Assembly (NCBI GenBank): GCA_020446815.1
Contig: JAGRDY010000023.1
Location: forward strand, 86,296 to 150,295
DNA from: Paracoccaceae bacterium
Lineage (GTDB): Bacteria > Pseudomonadota > Alphaproteobacteria > Rhodobacterales > Rhodobacteraceae
Direction: 5' to 3'
Length of the DNA stretch: 64,000 nt
Position 1 is the stretch's first letter; every line of letters starts with the position of its first letter. Shown here piece after piece: positions 8,540-17,884 of this stretch. The notes under the pieces are model-generated. The model did not search any database. It saw only the letters and a program-made list of their open reading frames with translations, and was not told where the DNA came from. Position numbers and translations under genes: made by a program.

Positions 8540-9163
8540 ATGATGCTGAGAATTCTGTTGGCGCTGATCGTTCTGGGGATGCCTGCTGCCGCCGCCGCCG
8601 AGACCGCGATTGTCGCGGGCGGGTGTTTCTGGTGTGTCGAGTCGGATTTCGAATCCGTGCCGGGCGTGACGGAAGTCGTGTCGGGTTATACTGGCGGCAC
8701 GACCAGGAATCCGACCTACAAGCAGGTGGGCAAAGGCGGCACCGGGCATTACGAAGCGGTCGAGATCATGTTCGATCCCGCCAAGGTGAGCTATGCGCAT
8801 CTGATGGAGCTGTTTTTCCGGTCGATCGATCCGACCGATGCGGGCGGGCAGTTTTGCGACCGCGGCGACAGTTATCGCACGGCGATTTTTGTCAAGAATG
8901 CCAGGCAGCGTGCCGCGGCGGAGGCCGCGAAGACCGCAGCGCAAAAAGCCCTGGGCCAGAAGATTGTCACGCCCATTGTAGATGCGGGGCCTTTCTACAA
9001 GGCCGAGGCATATCACCAGGATTACTACAAGGGTCGCGGGATCATTCTGACGCGGCGCGGGCCCAAGACTCAAGCCAATGCCTACAAGTTCTACCGCGAT
9101 GCCTGCGGGCGTGACAAACGGGTGCGCGCGCTGTGGGGCGATGCCGCACCATTTGTTCACTGA
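8540..9163 (+). CDS. msrA: Peptide methionine-S-sulfoxide reductase, predicted exported
   Basis: Repairs the S epimer of methionine sulfoxide. The 207-residue protein starts with a hydrophobic signal peptide (residues 1-20, ending AAAAAE), so the enzyme should act in the periplasm. The catalytic motif GGCFWCVE follows at once, with the YTGG and GHYEAVE motifs of the family. A second ATG is the next codon. No msrB or msrPQ gene is adjacent, so the reductant for this exported form is not apparent. Its 3' end overlaps the convergent ribokinase gene by seven bases. Confidence 0.93.
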   Translation: MMLRILLALIVLGMPAAAAAETAIVAGGCFWCVESDFESVPGVTEVVSGYTGGTTRNPTYKQVGKGGTGHYEAVEIMFDPAKVSYAHLMELFFRSIDPTDAGGQFCDRGDSYRTAIFVKNARQRAAAEAAKTAAQKALGQKIVTPIVDAGPFYKAEAYHQDYYKGRGIILTRRGPKTQANAYKFYRDACGRDKRVRALWGDAAPFVH

Positions 9164-10032
9164 TCGAGAAATTCATCGACTTCCGCGGCGGTTGGGATGG
9201 CGTCGGCGGTACCCGGGCGCGCGACCTTGAGGCTGGCGGCGACAGCGGCGCGGCCAAGCGCGGCCTGTGTATCCAACCCCTGATCGCGCGCCGCGACGAA
9301 GTAACCCAGAAACGTATCGCCCGCCCCGGTGGTGTCGACAACCGCGGCAATCTTATGGGCGGGTGCCAGGACGCGCCTGCCATCGCGACACCGCCATTCT
9401 GCCCCCTGGTCGCCACGCGTGACCAGAACTTCGGGCACACCCAGCCCGTCGAGCGGTGCCGCAAGCGCCGCTGCGAGTTGCTCGGCCTCGACCGCGTTGA
9501 GAACCAGCAGATCTATGTGGCCAAGCACGGCTTCAACCGCGGTGACGTCGAAGGGAGCGGCTGAATAGACGGTGTAGAGCCCGCGCTCTTGTGCCAGATT
9601 TGCCACTTCGGCTTGCCAATCGGTCTCATTTTGAAAAAGCAGGGTATCGCCTGGCCTGGCGCCGGCCAATGCCTTTTCGAGCAGGCCTGCCGGGACAGCC
9701 CGATTGGCGCCGGGGAAAATGACGATGGTGTTTTCTGCCGCCGCGTCGATGGTGATGATCGCATGGCCGGTCGGGATGCCGGTCCGGGCCACTTGCGAGA
9801 TGTCGACACCCCAGCCCGACAACTGGTCGAGCGTCCAGAGACCGTCGGGCCCGACCGCCCCGATATGGTGAACTTTCGCGCCCGCCTTGGCCGCCGCCGC
9901 CGACTGATTTGCCCCCTTGCCACCCAACCCGAAAGCGTAACTGGAGGCTGCCAGGGTTTCGCCGGGGCCGGGGAAATGCCCGACACGGTAGGAATGATCG
10001 ATATTGATCGAGCCGAAATTATATATCGTCAT
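9157..10032 (-). CDS. Ribokinase-like PfkB carbohydrate kinase
   Basis: A 291-residue PfkB-family kinase. The N-terminal signature reads [18 protein letters not shown] (residues 37-54), and the C-terminal signature [13 protein letters not shown] carries the catalytic aspartate and anion hole. Overall layout and length fit ribokinase, which phosphorylates ribose at O5, but other pentoses or nucleosides cannot be excluded. No ribose transporter or rbs regulator is next to it. It diverges from mutS across 125 bases and converges on msrA. Confidence 0.85.
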   Translation of the reverse strand: MTIYNFGSINIDHSYRVGHFPGPGETLAASSYAFGLGGKGANQSAAAAKAGAKVHHIGAVGPDGLWTLDQLSGWGVDISQVARTGIPTGHAIITIDAAAENTIVIFPGANRAVPAGLLEKALAGARPGDTLLFQNETDWQAEVANLAQERGLYTVYSAAPFDVTAVEAVLGHIDLLVLNAVEAEQLAAALAAPLDGLGVPEVLVTRGDQGAEWRCRDGRRVLAPAHKIAAVVDTTGAGDTFLGYFVAARDQGLDTQAALGRAAVAASLKVARPGTADAIPTAAEVDEFLDQ

Positions 10033-10157
10033 TCTTGCCCTCGCCGCAGTCGCAACACCATTGGGCCCGATCTCTGTCCGGGGTCAAGCCGGTGGATTTG
10101 GCGCTTTTCCCCGGTGGGGTGGTTTTGTAAGGTCAGGGCGGAACCGGGGGGCAGGGT

Positions 10158-12839
10158 TTGAGCGCGGACAAAAGCACCGTCACGCCGATGATGGCGCAAT
10201 TTCTGGAGATCAAGGGGCGCTATCCCGACGCACTCTTGTTCTACCGGATGGGCGATTTCTACGAGATGTTCTTTGCCGATGCCGAGGCGGCCGCCGTGGC
10301 GCTGGACATCGCCCTGACCAAACGCGGCCAGCACCTCGGGCAGGATATTCCGATGTGCGGTGTGCCGGTTCAGGCCGCCGAAGGCTATTTGCTCACGCTG
10401 ATCCGCAAGGGGTTTCGCGTCGCCATCGCCGAGCAGATGGAAGACCCGGCAGAGGCGAAAAAGCGCGGTGCGAAGTCGGTCGTGGCGCGCGATGTGGTAC
10501 GCTTGGTGACACCCGGCACATTGACCGAGGAATCGCTGCTTGAGGCGCGGCGCCACAATTTTCTGGTCGCCTGGTCCAGGGTGCGCGACGATGCGGCGCT
10601 CGCCTGGGTCGATATTTCGACCGGCGCGTTCCGGGTCATGGACTGCCCGCTGGCGCGTCTGTCGCCGGAACTGGCGCGGCTGGCCCCGCGCGAAGTCATT
10701 GTCAGCGACATCCATGAGGCGGAATGTGCCGCGTTAGTGACTGAATCGGGGGCGGTGATAACAGCTCTATCGCGGGCGTCCTTCGATAGCGCCGGAGCGC
10801 AAAAGCGGCTTTGCGCGCTTTACGGAGTTGCCACGCTTGACGCGTTCGGCGGTTTCGGCCGCGCCGAGCTGTCGGCGATGGGGGCGATTGTCGAATACCT
10901 TGATCTGACCCAGCGTGGAAAGCTTCCCCTCTTACATCCGCCGATGGCGGAAAGTGCCGTCGGTAACATACAGATCGATGCCGCCACGCGCCGAAATCTG
11001 GAAATTTGTCAAAGCCTGTCGGGGGGCCGGGACGGATCGTTGATCGGTGCTGTCGACCGTACAGTGACAGCGGCTGGCGGAAGACTGCTAGAACGGCGGC
11101 TGTCGTCACCGTCGCGTGACCTGGAAGAAATTCGCGCACGGCTCGCGGCGGTGAGGTTTCTTTGCGACAGCACCCGGCTGACCGGCGATCTGCGTGGCGA
11201 TTTAAAAAAGACCCCCGACATCGACCGGGCCTTGTCGCGGCTGGCACTTGACCGGGGCGGGCCGCGCGATCTGGCGGCAGTCAGGGCGGGGTTGCGGCAG
11301 GCCGGTGAAATCGCGCAAAGGCTGGAGCCATACGAGCTGCCGGGAAGTTTGAGCGATTTCGCAAAAGCGCTGATCGGGCATGATGACATCGTCGCGTTGC
11401 TGGACAGTGCGCTGGTTTTCGAGCCGCCGCTTGTGGCCCGCGACGGCGGCTTTGTCGCGCCCGGATATGACAGCGATCTGGACGAAGCCCGACAGTTGCG
11501 CGACGAGGGCCGAAGCGTCATTGCCCGCATGCAGCGCGAATATGTTGATCGGACAGGAATCCAGAGCCTGAAGATCAGGCATAACAACGTTCTTGGCTAT
11601 TTCATCGAAACCACCGCAACCCATGCCGAGAGGATGCTGTCGGCGCCCTTGAATGAAACCTTCATTCATCGCCAGACCACTGCCAACCAGCTCCGCTTCA
11701 CGACCGTGCCGCTATCTGAGATGGAAACCAGAATTCTCAACGCCGGCAACCGTGCGCTCGAGATCGAAAAGCGGCTCTTTGACACCTTGAAAAAGCAGGT
11801 TTTGGATTCGGCTGCGGCGATTTCGACAGCGGCGCTGGCGCTATCGGAGATAGACCTTATGGCTGCTTTCGCCGATCTGGCGCGCGGCGAAGATTGGTGC
11901 GAGCCCGTTGTCGACGACAGCCGCGCCTTCGTGATCAGGGGCGGCCGCCATCCGGTGGTGGAACGCGCGCTCAAACGTACGGGCGCACCGTTCATCGCCA
12001 ATGACTGCGCGCTGACAACCGGCGACACACCCGCCTTCTGGCTGCTGACAGGGCCGAACATGGCCGGCAAATCGACCTTCCTGCGGCAGAATGCGCTGAT
12101 CGCGCTTCTGGCCCAGACAGGCTGTTTCGTGCCCGCGACTTACGCCCACATCGGCCTTGTGTCGCAAATCTTCAGCCGCGTCGGCGCCGCCGACGATCTG
12201 GCGCGGGGGCGCTCGACCTTCATGGTCGAAATGGTTGAAACGGCGGCAATCCTCAACCAGGCCGACGACCGGGCGCTGGTCATTCTCGATGAAATCGGGC
12301 GGGGCACGGCAACCTATGACGGGCTGTCTATTGCCTGGGCGACGCTGGAACATCTGCATGATGTCAACCGCGCCCGCGCGCTTTTCGCTACGCATTACCA
12401 CGAGATGACCGCCCTGGCGGCCAAACTGGATGGTGTCGAGAACGCCACAGTGGCCGTGAAGGAATGGGAAGGCGAGGTGATTTTCCTGCACGAAGTGCGC
12501 CAGGGTGCCGCAGACAGATCCTATGGCGTACAGGTCGCGCGGCTGGCCGGGCTGCCTTTGCCGGTCATCGAGCGCGCCAAACTCGTGCTGGAAGCATTGG
12601 AAAGGGGCGAGCGTGAGGGCGGCACGCGCAAACAGGCGCTGATCGACGATTTGCCGCTTTTCAGTGCCGCGCCAGTGGCGCGCCCACAACCCGCCAGCGG
12701 ACCATCGAAGCTGGAAGAGCGTGTGGCGGCACTTCACCCCGATGAAATGACTCCGCTGGAAGCCCTGGCGGCCGTTTACGAGCTTAAGGCGTTCCTGGCG
12801 GGTGACAATTCGCGCTTTCGTGAGGAAGGCTGCGACTAA
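10158..12839 (+). CDS. mutS: DNA mismatch repair protein MutS
   Basis: Mismatch-recognition ATPase, 893 residues, full length. The N-terminal mismatch-binding motif is RMGDFYEMF (about residues 30-38), with the F-x-E residues that contact the mismatch. The ATPase core has the Walker A GPNMAGKSTFLRQ, Walker B VILDEIGRGTATYDG, and ATHYHEMTAL. The C-terminus keeps the helix-turn-helix tail (DEMTPLEALAAVYELKAF). The start used is TTG at 10158; an ATG at 10188 (MMAQFLEIKGRYPDA) would also give a complete protein and is equally credible. It converges on grpE. Confidence 0.95.
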   Translation: MSADKSTVTPMMAQFLEIKGRYPDALLFYRMGDFYEMFFADAEAAAVALDIALTKRGQHLGQDIPMCGVPVQAAEGYLLTLIRKGFRVAIAEQMEDPAEAKKRGAKSVVARDVVRLVTPGTLTEESLLEARRHNFLVAWSRVRDDAALAWVDISTGAFRVMDCPLARLSPELARLAPREVIVSDIHEAECAALVTESGAVITALSRASFDSAGAQKRLCALYGVATLDAFGGFGRAELSAMGAIVEYLDLTQRGKLPLLHPPMAESAVGNIQIDAATRRNLEICQSLSGGRDGSLIGAVDRTVTAAGGRLLERRLSSPSRDLEEIRARLAAVRFLCDSTRLTGDLRGDLKKTPDIDRALSRLALDRGGPRDLAAVRAGLRQAGEIAQRLEPYELPGSLSDFAKALIGHDDIVALLDSALVFEPPLVARDGGFVAPGYDSDLDEARQLRDEGRSVIARMQREYVDRTGIQSLKIRHNNVLGYFIETTATHAERMLSAPLNETFIHRQTTANQLRFTTVPLSEMETRILNAGNRALEIEKRLFDTLKKQVLDSAAAISTAALALSEIDLMAAFADLARGEDWCEPVVDDSRAFVIRGGRHPVVERALKRTGAPFIANDCALTTGDTPAFWLLTGPNMAGKSTFLRQNALIALLAQTGCFVPATYAHIGLVSQIFSRVGAADDLARGRSTFMVEMVETAAILNQADDRALVILDEIGRGTATYDGLSIAWATLEHLHDVNRARALFATHYHEMTALAAKLDGVENATVAVKEWEGEVIFLHEVRQGAADRSYGVQVARLAGLPLPVIERAKLVLEALERGEREGGTRKQALIDDLPLFSAAPVARPQPASGPSKLEERVAALHPDEMTPLEALAAVYELKAFLAGDNSRFREEGCD

Positions 12840-12917
12840 AACGACACGCCGCCAGGCACGACGGTCCTGGCCGCAATGTTGCCTTCATCATACTGGCTAT
12901 GGCGGTTCGGGATGGCC

Positions 12918-12939
12918 CCGAAACACCTTAAGGTTTCGG
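12918..12939 (-). terminator. Hairpin at the grpE 3' end, weak terminator candidate
   Basis: CCGAAAC and GTTTCGG form a seven-base-pair stem around an eight-base loop that includes the grpE stop codon. No T-run follows on either strand, so an intrinsic terminator is only possible, perhaps acting together with Rho. It lies in the 88-base gap between the convergent mutS and grpE genes. Confidence 0.3.
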
Positions 12940-13485
12940 TGTCGAGCTCACCCCGACCTGCGCGGGGCGCAGCAGCCGTTCGTGAAGCATGAAGCCTTCG
13001 GTCATCACCTGAATGATGTCACCCGCTTTGGTTTCGGGCAGGGGCGCCTCGAACATCGCCTGATGCAGTTGCGGATCGAACTGATCGCCGATTTCCGGAA
13101 CGATGGGTTCCACCCCGTGTTTGCCCATGACGCTGAGCAATTCGCGCATGGTCAGTTCGACGCCTTCGATCAGCGCCTTGGCGGCGGCGCGTTGTTCTTC
13201 GCCCGCGGCATCAAGCGCGCGTTTGAGATTGTCGTAAACCGGCAGCAGATCGCGTGCGAGCTTGGTGCCGCCATATTGTTCCGCTTCGCGCCGGTCACGT
13301 TCGCCACGCTTGCGTATGTTTTCGGCGTCTGCCAGGGCGCGCATGAACCGGTCGCGCATGTCGTCGCGCTCTGCGCGAAGCGCCTCGAGCTCATCGGCTA
13401 GAATTTCTGCCTCTAGCGTTTCGTCACCGATCAGTTCCTGATCTTCGGCAATTTCGTCTTTCTTCATGTCACTCATAGAATTCAT
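12928..13485 (-). CDS. grpE: Nucleotide exchange factor GrpE
   Basis: Exchanges ADP for ATP on DnaK. The 185-residue protein has an acidic N-terminus, a long coiled coil (about residues 25-75, DELEALRAERDDMRDRFMRALADAENIRKR) and the C-terminal beta domain with GVEPIVPEIGDQFDPQLHQAM. Its start overlaps the hrcA stop by four bases, so the two are translationally coupled. dnaK is not in the window. Internal ATGs at codons 4 and 7 are possible alternative starts. Confidence 0.95.
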   Translation of the reverse strand: MNSMSDMKKDEIAEDQELIGDETLEAEILADELEALRAERDDMRDRFMRALADAENIRKRGERDRREAEQYGGTKLARDLLPVYDNLKRALDAAGEEQRAAAKALIEGVELTMRELLSVMGKHGVEPIVPEIGDQFDPQLHQAMFEAPLPETKAGDIIQVMTEGFMLHERLLRPAQVGVSSTPKP

Positions 13486-14549
13486 CCCTTGCGCTCGCCA
13501 GACAGCAGTTGTCCGACAAGCTGCGCCGTATAATCGACGATCGGAACAATGCGCCCATAGTTGAGCCGCGTTGGTCCGATCACGCCGACCGCCCCAATGA
13601 TCTTTCGGTCAGCGTTCATATATGGAGAGACGACCAAAGAGGAACCCGTAAGTGAAAAAAGTTTGTTCTCCGAGCCGATAAAGATGCGTACGCCTTCGCC
13701 GGCATCGGTAAGTTCAAGAAATTCGGCGATATCGCGCTTGCGCTCCAGGTCGTCAAACAGGCTGCGGATACGCTCGATGTCCGAATCGTCTGTTTGATCA
13801 AGCAGGTTGGAGCGCCCCCGCACGATCAACCGTTCATGGCTTTCGCCCGGGTTTTCCCAGATTGCGAGTCCGCTTGCGACCAGTTCCTGCGCAAGCGTGT
13901 CGAGTTCTTGCCGGCGGGCGTTGATCTCTTGTTGCAGAACCGCGCGAAGCTCGCCAAGGGTCAGGCCCTCGGCCAATGCGTTGAGGAAATTTCCCGCCTC
14001 GCGCATCGAGGATGCAGTGTGCCCGACCGGAGGCCTGAACACACGGTTTTCGACATGGCCATCCGCGAACACCAGAACCACAAGCGCCCGGTCGGATGCG
14101 AGGCTGACAAATTCGATATGTCGGATCGCGGCTTCGTATTTCGGGGTCAGAACCAGGCTTGCGCCGTGGGTGATACCCGACAGCGCCGAGCCGATCCTGT
14201 CCAGCAAAGGGGCAACACCCTGTTCCTTGTCACCCGTTGTCGCCTCGATAACCTCTCTGTCTTCGGAGGAAACCGTTTCGATTTCCATCAGCCCATCCAC
14301 GAACATGCGCAGACCCAGATGCGTCGGGATACGTCCGGCCGATGTGTGCGGGCTGTCGAGCAAACCAAGATATTCCAGATCCTGCATAACGTTGCGGATC
14401 GTTGCGGCGCTGATGTTTTCGCTCATTGTCCGGGTGAGCGAACGCGAGCCGACAGGCCCGCCGGATCTCAGATAGCCTTCAACGACACGGCGAAAAACTT
14501 CGCGCGACCGCTCGTTCATTTCGGCCAGTATTTTGTGCCTTTCGCTCAT
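13482..14549 (-). CDS. hrcA: Heat-inducible transcription repressor HrcA
   Basis: Represses heat-shock operons by binding CIRCE elements; GroEL keeps it folded. The 355-residue protein has an N-terminal winged helix (residues 1-95, with REVFRRVVEGYLRSGGPVGS and TIRNVMQDLEYLGLL), then the GAF-like dimerisation part, ending GRIVPIVDYTAQLVGQLL. I do not see a CIRCE palindrome in the 118-base gap upstream, so its own control may be indirect. It diverges from rph, a pairing conserved widely in alphaproteobacteria. Confidence 0.95.
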   Translation of the reverse strand: MSERHKILAEMNERSREVFRRVVEGYLRSGGPVGSRSLTRTMSENISAATIRNVMQDLEYLGLLDSPHTSAGRIPTHLGLRMFVDGLMEIETVSSEDREVIEATTGDKEQGVAPLLDRIGSALSGITHGASLVLTPKYEAAIRHIEFVSLASDRALVVLVFADGHVENRVFRPPVGHTASSMREAGNFLNALAEGLTLGELRAVLQQEINARRQELDTLAQELVASGLAIWENPGESHERLIVRGRSNLLDQTDDSDIERIRSLFDDLERKRDIAEFLELTDAGEGVRIFIGSENKLFSLTGSSLVVSPYMNADRKIIGAVGVIGPTRLNYGRIVPIVDYTAQLVGQLLSGERKG

Positions 14550-14667
14550 CGTCTCATTCCCGGTACCACTTATGCAGATAAGGAGCCATCACCCCAAACG
14601 TCAATCGGGGTTGCATCGGCCGCGCTGCCACCTGTAATTGACGTGAAGGATGAGGAAAGGAAATTTC

Positions 14668-15378
14668 ATGCGGCCATCTGGGCGAAAACTGGACGAAATG
14701 CGGCCCGTTTCCATCGAAACCGATGTGGCAAAACACGCCGAGGGGTCGTGCCTGATCCGTTGTGGCGATACACATGTGCTCTGTACCGCGTCTGTCGAGG
14801 ATCGCCCGCCGTCATTCTTGAAAGGTACCGGGCTTGGCTGGGTCACTGCCGAATACGGCATGTTGCCGCGCGCGACGAATACCCGTAACCGGCGTGAGGC
14901 AGCCGCCGGAAAGCAGTCTGGAAGAACTCAGGAAATTCAGCGACTTATTGGGCGCGCACTGCGGGCGGGCATTGACCGGGTCGCGCTGGGCGAACGGCAG
15001 ATTGTCGTCGACTGTGATGTTCTTCAGGCCGATGGCGGGACACGCTGCGCCTCTATCACCGGCGGCTGGATTGCGCTGCGGCTGGCGGTCAACAGGCTTT
15101 TGAAGGCGGGTGTCTTGGTCTCCGATCCATTGGTCGACCATGTCGCCGCGGTCAGCTGCGGGATCTATGCCGGCCAGGCGGTGCTCGATCTCGATTACGC
15201 CGAGGACAGCGAGGCGGGAACCGACGGAAACTTCATTCTGACCGGGCGCGGGCGGCTGATTGAAGTGCAGATGTCTGCCGAGGGGTCGACGTTCAGCCGC
15301 GATGAGATGAGCAGGCTCCTCGATCACGCGGAAGCCGGCATCGGGGTGCTTGTCGCAGCACAGGCGGCAGCCATCTGA
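14668..15378 (+). CDS. rph: Ribonuclease PH
   Basis: Phosphorolytic 3'-exonuclease that trims tRNA precursors. The 236-residue protein has the typical [17 protein letters not shown] start, the RREA-containing block ([15 protein letters not shown]) and [16 protein letters not shown] with active-site acidic residues. I start at 14668 because a good ribosome-binding sequence (AGGAAAGG, 14653-14660) lies seven bases before it; the in-frame ATG at 14650 sits on that sequence. First gene of a five-gene operon in which each stop overlaps or nearly touches the next start. Confidence 0.96.
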   Translation: MRPSGRKLDEMRPVSIETDVAKHAEGSCLIRCGDTHVLCTASVEDRPPSFLKGTGLGWVTAEYGMLPRATNTRNRREAAAGKQSGRTQEIQRLIGRALRAGIDRVALGERQIVVDCDVLQADGGTRCASITGGWIALRLAVNRLLKAGVLVSDPLVDHVAAVSCGIYAGQAVLDLDYAEDSEAGTDGNFILTGRGRLIEVQMSAEGSTFSRDEMSRLLDHAEAGIGVLVAAQAAAI

Positions 15379-15992
15379 TGCGGCGCTTCAACGGTGACAA
15401 ATTGCTGGTCGCCACCCATAACAGGGGCAAGCTCGCTGAAATCGCCGACCTTCTCGCGCCCTTTGGCATTGTGTGCGTTGGTGCCGCCGAAATGGGGCTG
15501 CCAGAACCCGATGAGACCGAAAACACCTTTGTCGGCAACGCCCGCATCAAGGCCCATGCCGCGGCCCGAGCCACGGGATTGCCCGCCCTGGCTGATGACA
15601 GCGGCATCGAGGTCGACGGCCTGGGGGGCGCGCCGGGGGTCAATACCGCTGATTGGGCGGAAACGCCGCATGGCCGCGATTTTGTTCAGGCGATGACCCG
15701 CACCTGGCGCGAATTGGAAGCCGCGAATGCGCCCTACCCTCGTAGAGCACGATTTCGCGCGACGATGGTGCTGGCCTGGCCGGATGGCCACGACGAGGTT
15801 TTCGCGGGCAAGGTGGAAGGACAGGTCGTTTGGCCGATGCGTGGTGCGCAAGGGCATGGCTATGACCCGATGTTTCTACCCGACGGCTATCGGATGACCT
15901 TCGCCGAAATGGACACGACATTGAAAAACCGCATCAGCCACCGCGCCGATGCCTTTGGCAAGCTTGTTGCCTGTTTCGAGAAACGGTCATGA
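15378..15992 (+). CDS. rdgB: XTP/dITP diphosphatase (Ham1 family)
   Basis: Removes deaminated purine nucleotides (XTP, dITP, ITP) from the pool. The 204-residue protein begins near the family signature LVATHNRGKLAEI, followed by ENTFVGNARIKAHAAARATGLPALADDSGIEV, which includes the catalytic DDSG. The C-terminal GYDPMFLPDG and SHRADAF motifs are present. The start shares its A with the rph stop (TGATG), and its own stop overlaps the ridA start by four bases. Confidence 0.95.
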   Translation: MRRFNGDKLLVATHNRGKLAEIADLLAPFGIVCVGAAEMGLPEPDETENTFVGNARIKAHAAARATGLPALADDSGIEVDGLGGAPGVNTADWAETPHGRDFVQAMTRTWRELEAANAPYPRRARFRATMVLAWPDGHDEVFAGKVEGQVVWPMRGAQGHGYDPMFLPDGYRMTFAEMDTTLKNRISHRADAFGKLVACFEKRS

Positions 15993-16369
15993 AGGCGCGG
16001 CTGATTTCTTCCGGCTCTTCATTTGAAAAGACCATGGGTTATAGCCGCGCCGTGGTGAAGGGCAATTGGTGCTTTGTATCCGGTGTTACCGGGTATGATT
16101 ATTCATCCATGGTCATGCCCGCCGGGATTGTCGATCAGGCGCGTAACTGTTTTGCGACGATTGCCGCAGTTTTGGGTGAAGGCGGGTTTTCGCTTACCGA
16201 TGTCGTGCGCGTTCAATACACTGTGACGGATTCAGCCCTGGTGGATGAACTTGCACCGGTGCTGGAGGCGTTTCTTGGTGACATCCGGCCTGCGGCGACA
16301 ATGGTTATTGCGTCTCTGATCCGCCCGGAAATGCTTGTCGAGATCGAAGCGACGGCCTTCAGGGGCTGA
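15989..16369 (+). CDS. RidA family protein
   Basis: A 126-residue RidA/YjgF-like protein. True RidA hydrolyses reactive enamine/imine intermediates and has a conserved arginine near residue 105. Here the matching block reads RPAATMVIASLIRPEMLVEIEATA, typical of a divergent Rid subgroup, so imine hydrolase activity is likely but not assured. It sits between rdgB and hemW with a four-base overlap on one side and a three-base gap on the other. The N-terminus (SSGSSFEKTMGYSRAV) lacks the usual long lead-in of RidA. Confidence 0.82.
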   Translation: MKARLISSGSSFEKTMGYSRAVVKGNWCFVSGVTGYDYSSMVMPAGIVDQARNCFATIAAVLGEGGFSLTDVVRVQYTVTDSALVDELAPVLEAFLGDIRPAATMVIASLIRPEMLVEIEATAFRG

Positions 16370-16372
16370 ATC

Positions 16373-17527
16373 ATGCTGGATTGGCAAAATGGCGGTTTCG
16401 GGCTTTATCTTCACTGGCCGTTTTGCGCCTCGAAATGCCCCTATTGCGATTTCAACAGCCATGTCGCACAGGATATAGACCAGAGCAGATGGCGGCGCGC
16501 TTACCTGGGTGAGATAGACCGGATCGGGGCAGAGACACGGGGTCGGGTTCTCAACACGGTCTTTTTCGGGGGCGGAACACCGTCGCTCATGGATGCCGAT
16601 CTTGTCGCGGCGGTCATTGAAAAGATACGGGCCACCTGGCCCATGGTCAATGATGCCGAGATCACGCTCGAGGCCAATCCCGGCAGTGTCGAGGCCGGCC
16701 GGTTTCGTGGTTATGCCGATGCAGGCGTGAACCGGGTAAGTGTTGGCGTTCAGGCATTGAATGATAACGACCTGAAACGACTTGGAAGGCTGCATAGCGT
16801 GGCTGAGGCGCGCGCCGCGTTTAAAATTGCGCGTGACGTCTTCGACCGGGTCAGCTTTGATCTAATCTACGCGCGGCAGGACCAGACATTGGCGGCTTGG
16901 CGCGCCGAACTGGCCGAAGCGATGGCCATGGCGGCCGACCACATGTCGCTTTATCAACTGACCATAGAGCAAGGAACGGCCTTCGGCGCGCGCCAAGCCG
17001 CCGGTAAACTGACAGGCCTTCCACATGATGATTTGTCTGCGGATATGTATCTGGTAACAAATGATATTCTGAGCAAATTCGGCTTGCCTGCCTATGAGAT
17101 TTCCAACCACGCCCGCGCAGAGGCTTCAAGCCGTCACAACCTGATTTATTGGCGCTATGGCGACTATGCCGGGATCGGCCCCGGTGCGCATGGGCGGCTG
17201 ACACTTGACGGCGTGCGTCATGCCACGGAGACTTCTTCCAGCCCTTCGGCATGGCTGCGACAGGTGGAGCAGAACGGATCGGGCGAAAAGACGCGTCGGG
17301 CGTTGTCGCGGGCGGACCAGGCCGGTGAATACCTGATGATGTCGTTGCGACTGGCCGAGGGGATGGATATCGATCGCTACGCATCTCTTGCCGGCGCCGG
17401 GTTGAATGCCGCCGCCGTTTCGCGGCTGGATGAACTGGGCATAGTAACGTTAGCGCACGGGAAACTTGCCGCCACCATGCAGGGACGTCCGGTATTGAAT
17501 GCCATCATTCGCGAATTGATGCCATGA
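16373..17527 (+). CDS. hemW: Heme chaperone HemW (radical SAM, HemN-like)
   Basis: A 384-residue radical SAM protein. The 4Fe-4S motif is CASKCPYC (residues 18-25, CxxxCxxC), preceded by YLHWPF. The SAM-binding glycine run is FFGGGTPSLM. HemW proteins are shorter than HemN and lack the extra N-terminal segment of true coproporphyrinogen dehydrogenase; they bind and deliver heme. Older annotations call it oxygen-independent coproporphyrinogen III oxidase. Fourth gene of the rph operon; its stop overlaps ybaN by four bases. Confidence 0.92.
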   Translation: MLDWQNGGFGLYLHWPFCASKCPYCDFNSHVAQDIDQSRWRRAYLGEIDRIGAETRGRVLNTVFFGGGTPSLMDADLVAAVIEKIRATWPMVNDAEITLEANPGSVEAGRFRGYADAGVNRVSVGVQALNDNDLKRLGRLHSVAEARAAFKIARDVFDRVSFDLIYARQDQTLAAWRAELAEAMAMAADHMSLYQLTIEQGTAFGARQAAGKLTGLPHDDLSADMYLVTNDILSKFGLPAYEISNHARAEASSRHNLIYWRYGDYAGIGPGAHGRLTLDGVRHATETSSSPSAWLRQVEQNGSGEKTRRALSRADQAGEYLMMSLRLAEGMDIDRYASLAGAGLNAAAVSRLDELGIVTLAHGKLAATMQGRPVLNAIIRELMP

Positions 17528-17880
17528 TGCAGCCGGTCTGGATAGCGGCTGGCGGGCTCGCATTGACGCTCGGCGTGGTTGGGGTGTTTCTGCCTCTTTT
17601 GCCCACCGTTCCGTTTTTGCTTTTGTCGGCATTCTGTTTTGGCCGTGGGTCTTCGCGGCTTCACCGCTGGTTGTTGCAACATCGCGTGTTTGGCCCCCCG
17701 ATTGAAGACTGGATCGAGAGCGGGGCAATCAGCCGAGGCGCCAAGAAGCTCGCAACAGTCTCTATTCTTGCAACTTTCGGCGTTTCTCTGTCTTTGGGCG
17801 TCGGCGGTGAATTCTTGATTGTGCAGGCTGTGGCGCTTGGCGGCGTCGTCCTGTTCATCTTGACTCGCCCCGATGCCTGA
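17524..17880 (+). CDS. YbaN/DUF454 small membrane protein
   Basis: A 118-residue inner-membrane protein of the DUF454 (YbaN) family. There are about three hydrophobic segments (residues 5-40, one split pair, then 72-116). The family motif LGVVGVFLPLLPTVPFLLLSAFCFGRGSSRLHRWL is followed by HRVFGPPIEDWIESGAI. Function is not established in any organism that I know of. Last gene of the rph operon; it converges on parB with four bases between stops. Confidence 0.85.
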   Translation: MMQPVWIAAGGLALTLGVVGVFLPLLPTVPFLLLSAFCFGRGSSRLHRWLLQHRVFGPPIEDWIESGAISRGAKKLATVSILATFGVSLSLGVGGEFLIVQAVALGGVVLFILTRPDA

Positions 17881-17884
17881 GTCG

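Noticed and set aside
8417-9160. N-terminal extension of the class IV aminotransferase frame opposite msrA
   Set aside because: The extension is antisense to MsrA, whose catalytic motif is clear; the enzyme is complete from 8416.
14550-14667. CIRCE operator in front of hrcA
   Set aside because: I looked for the TTAGCACTC-N9-GAGTGCTAA pattern in the gap and did not find it.
13794-14888. 364-codon plus-strand frame running from opposite hrcA into rph
   Set aside because: It spans two real genes on different strands and shows no recognisable motif.
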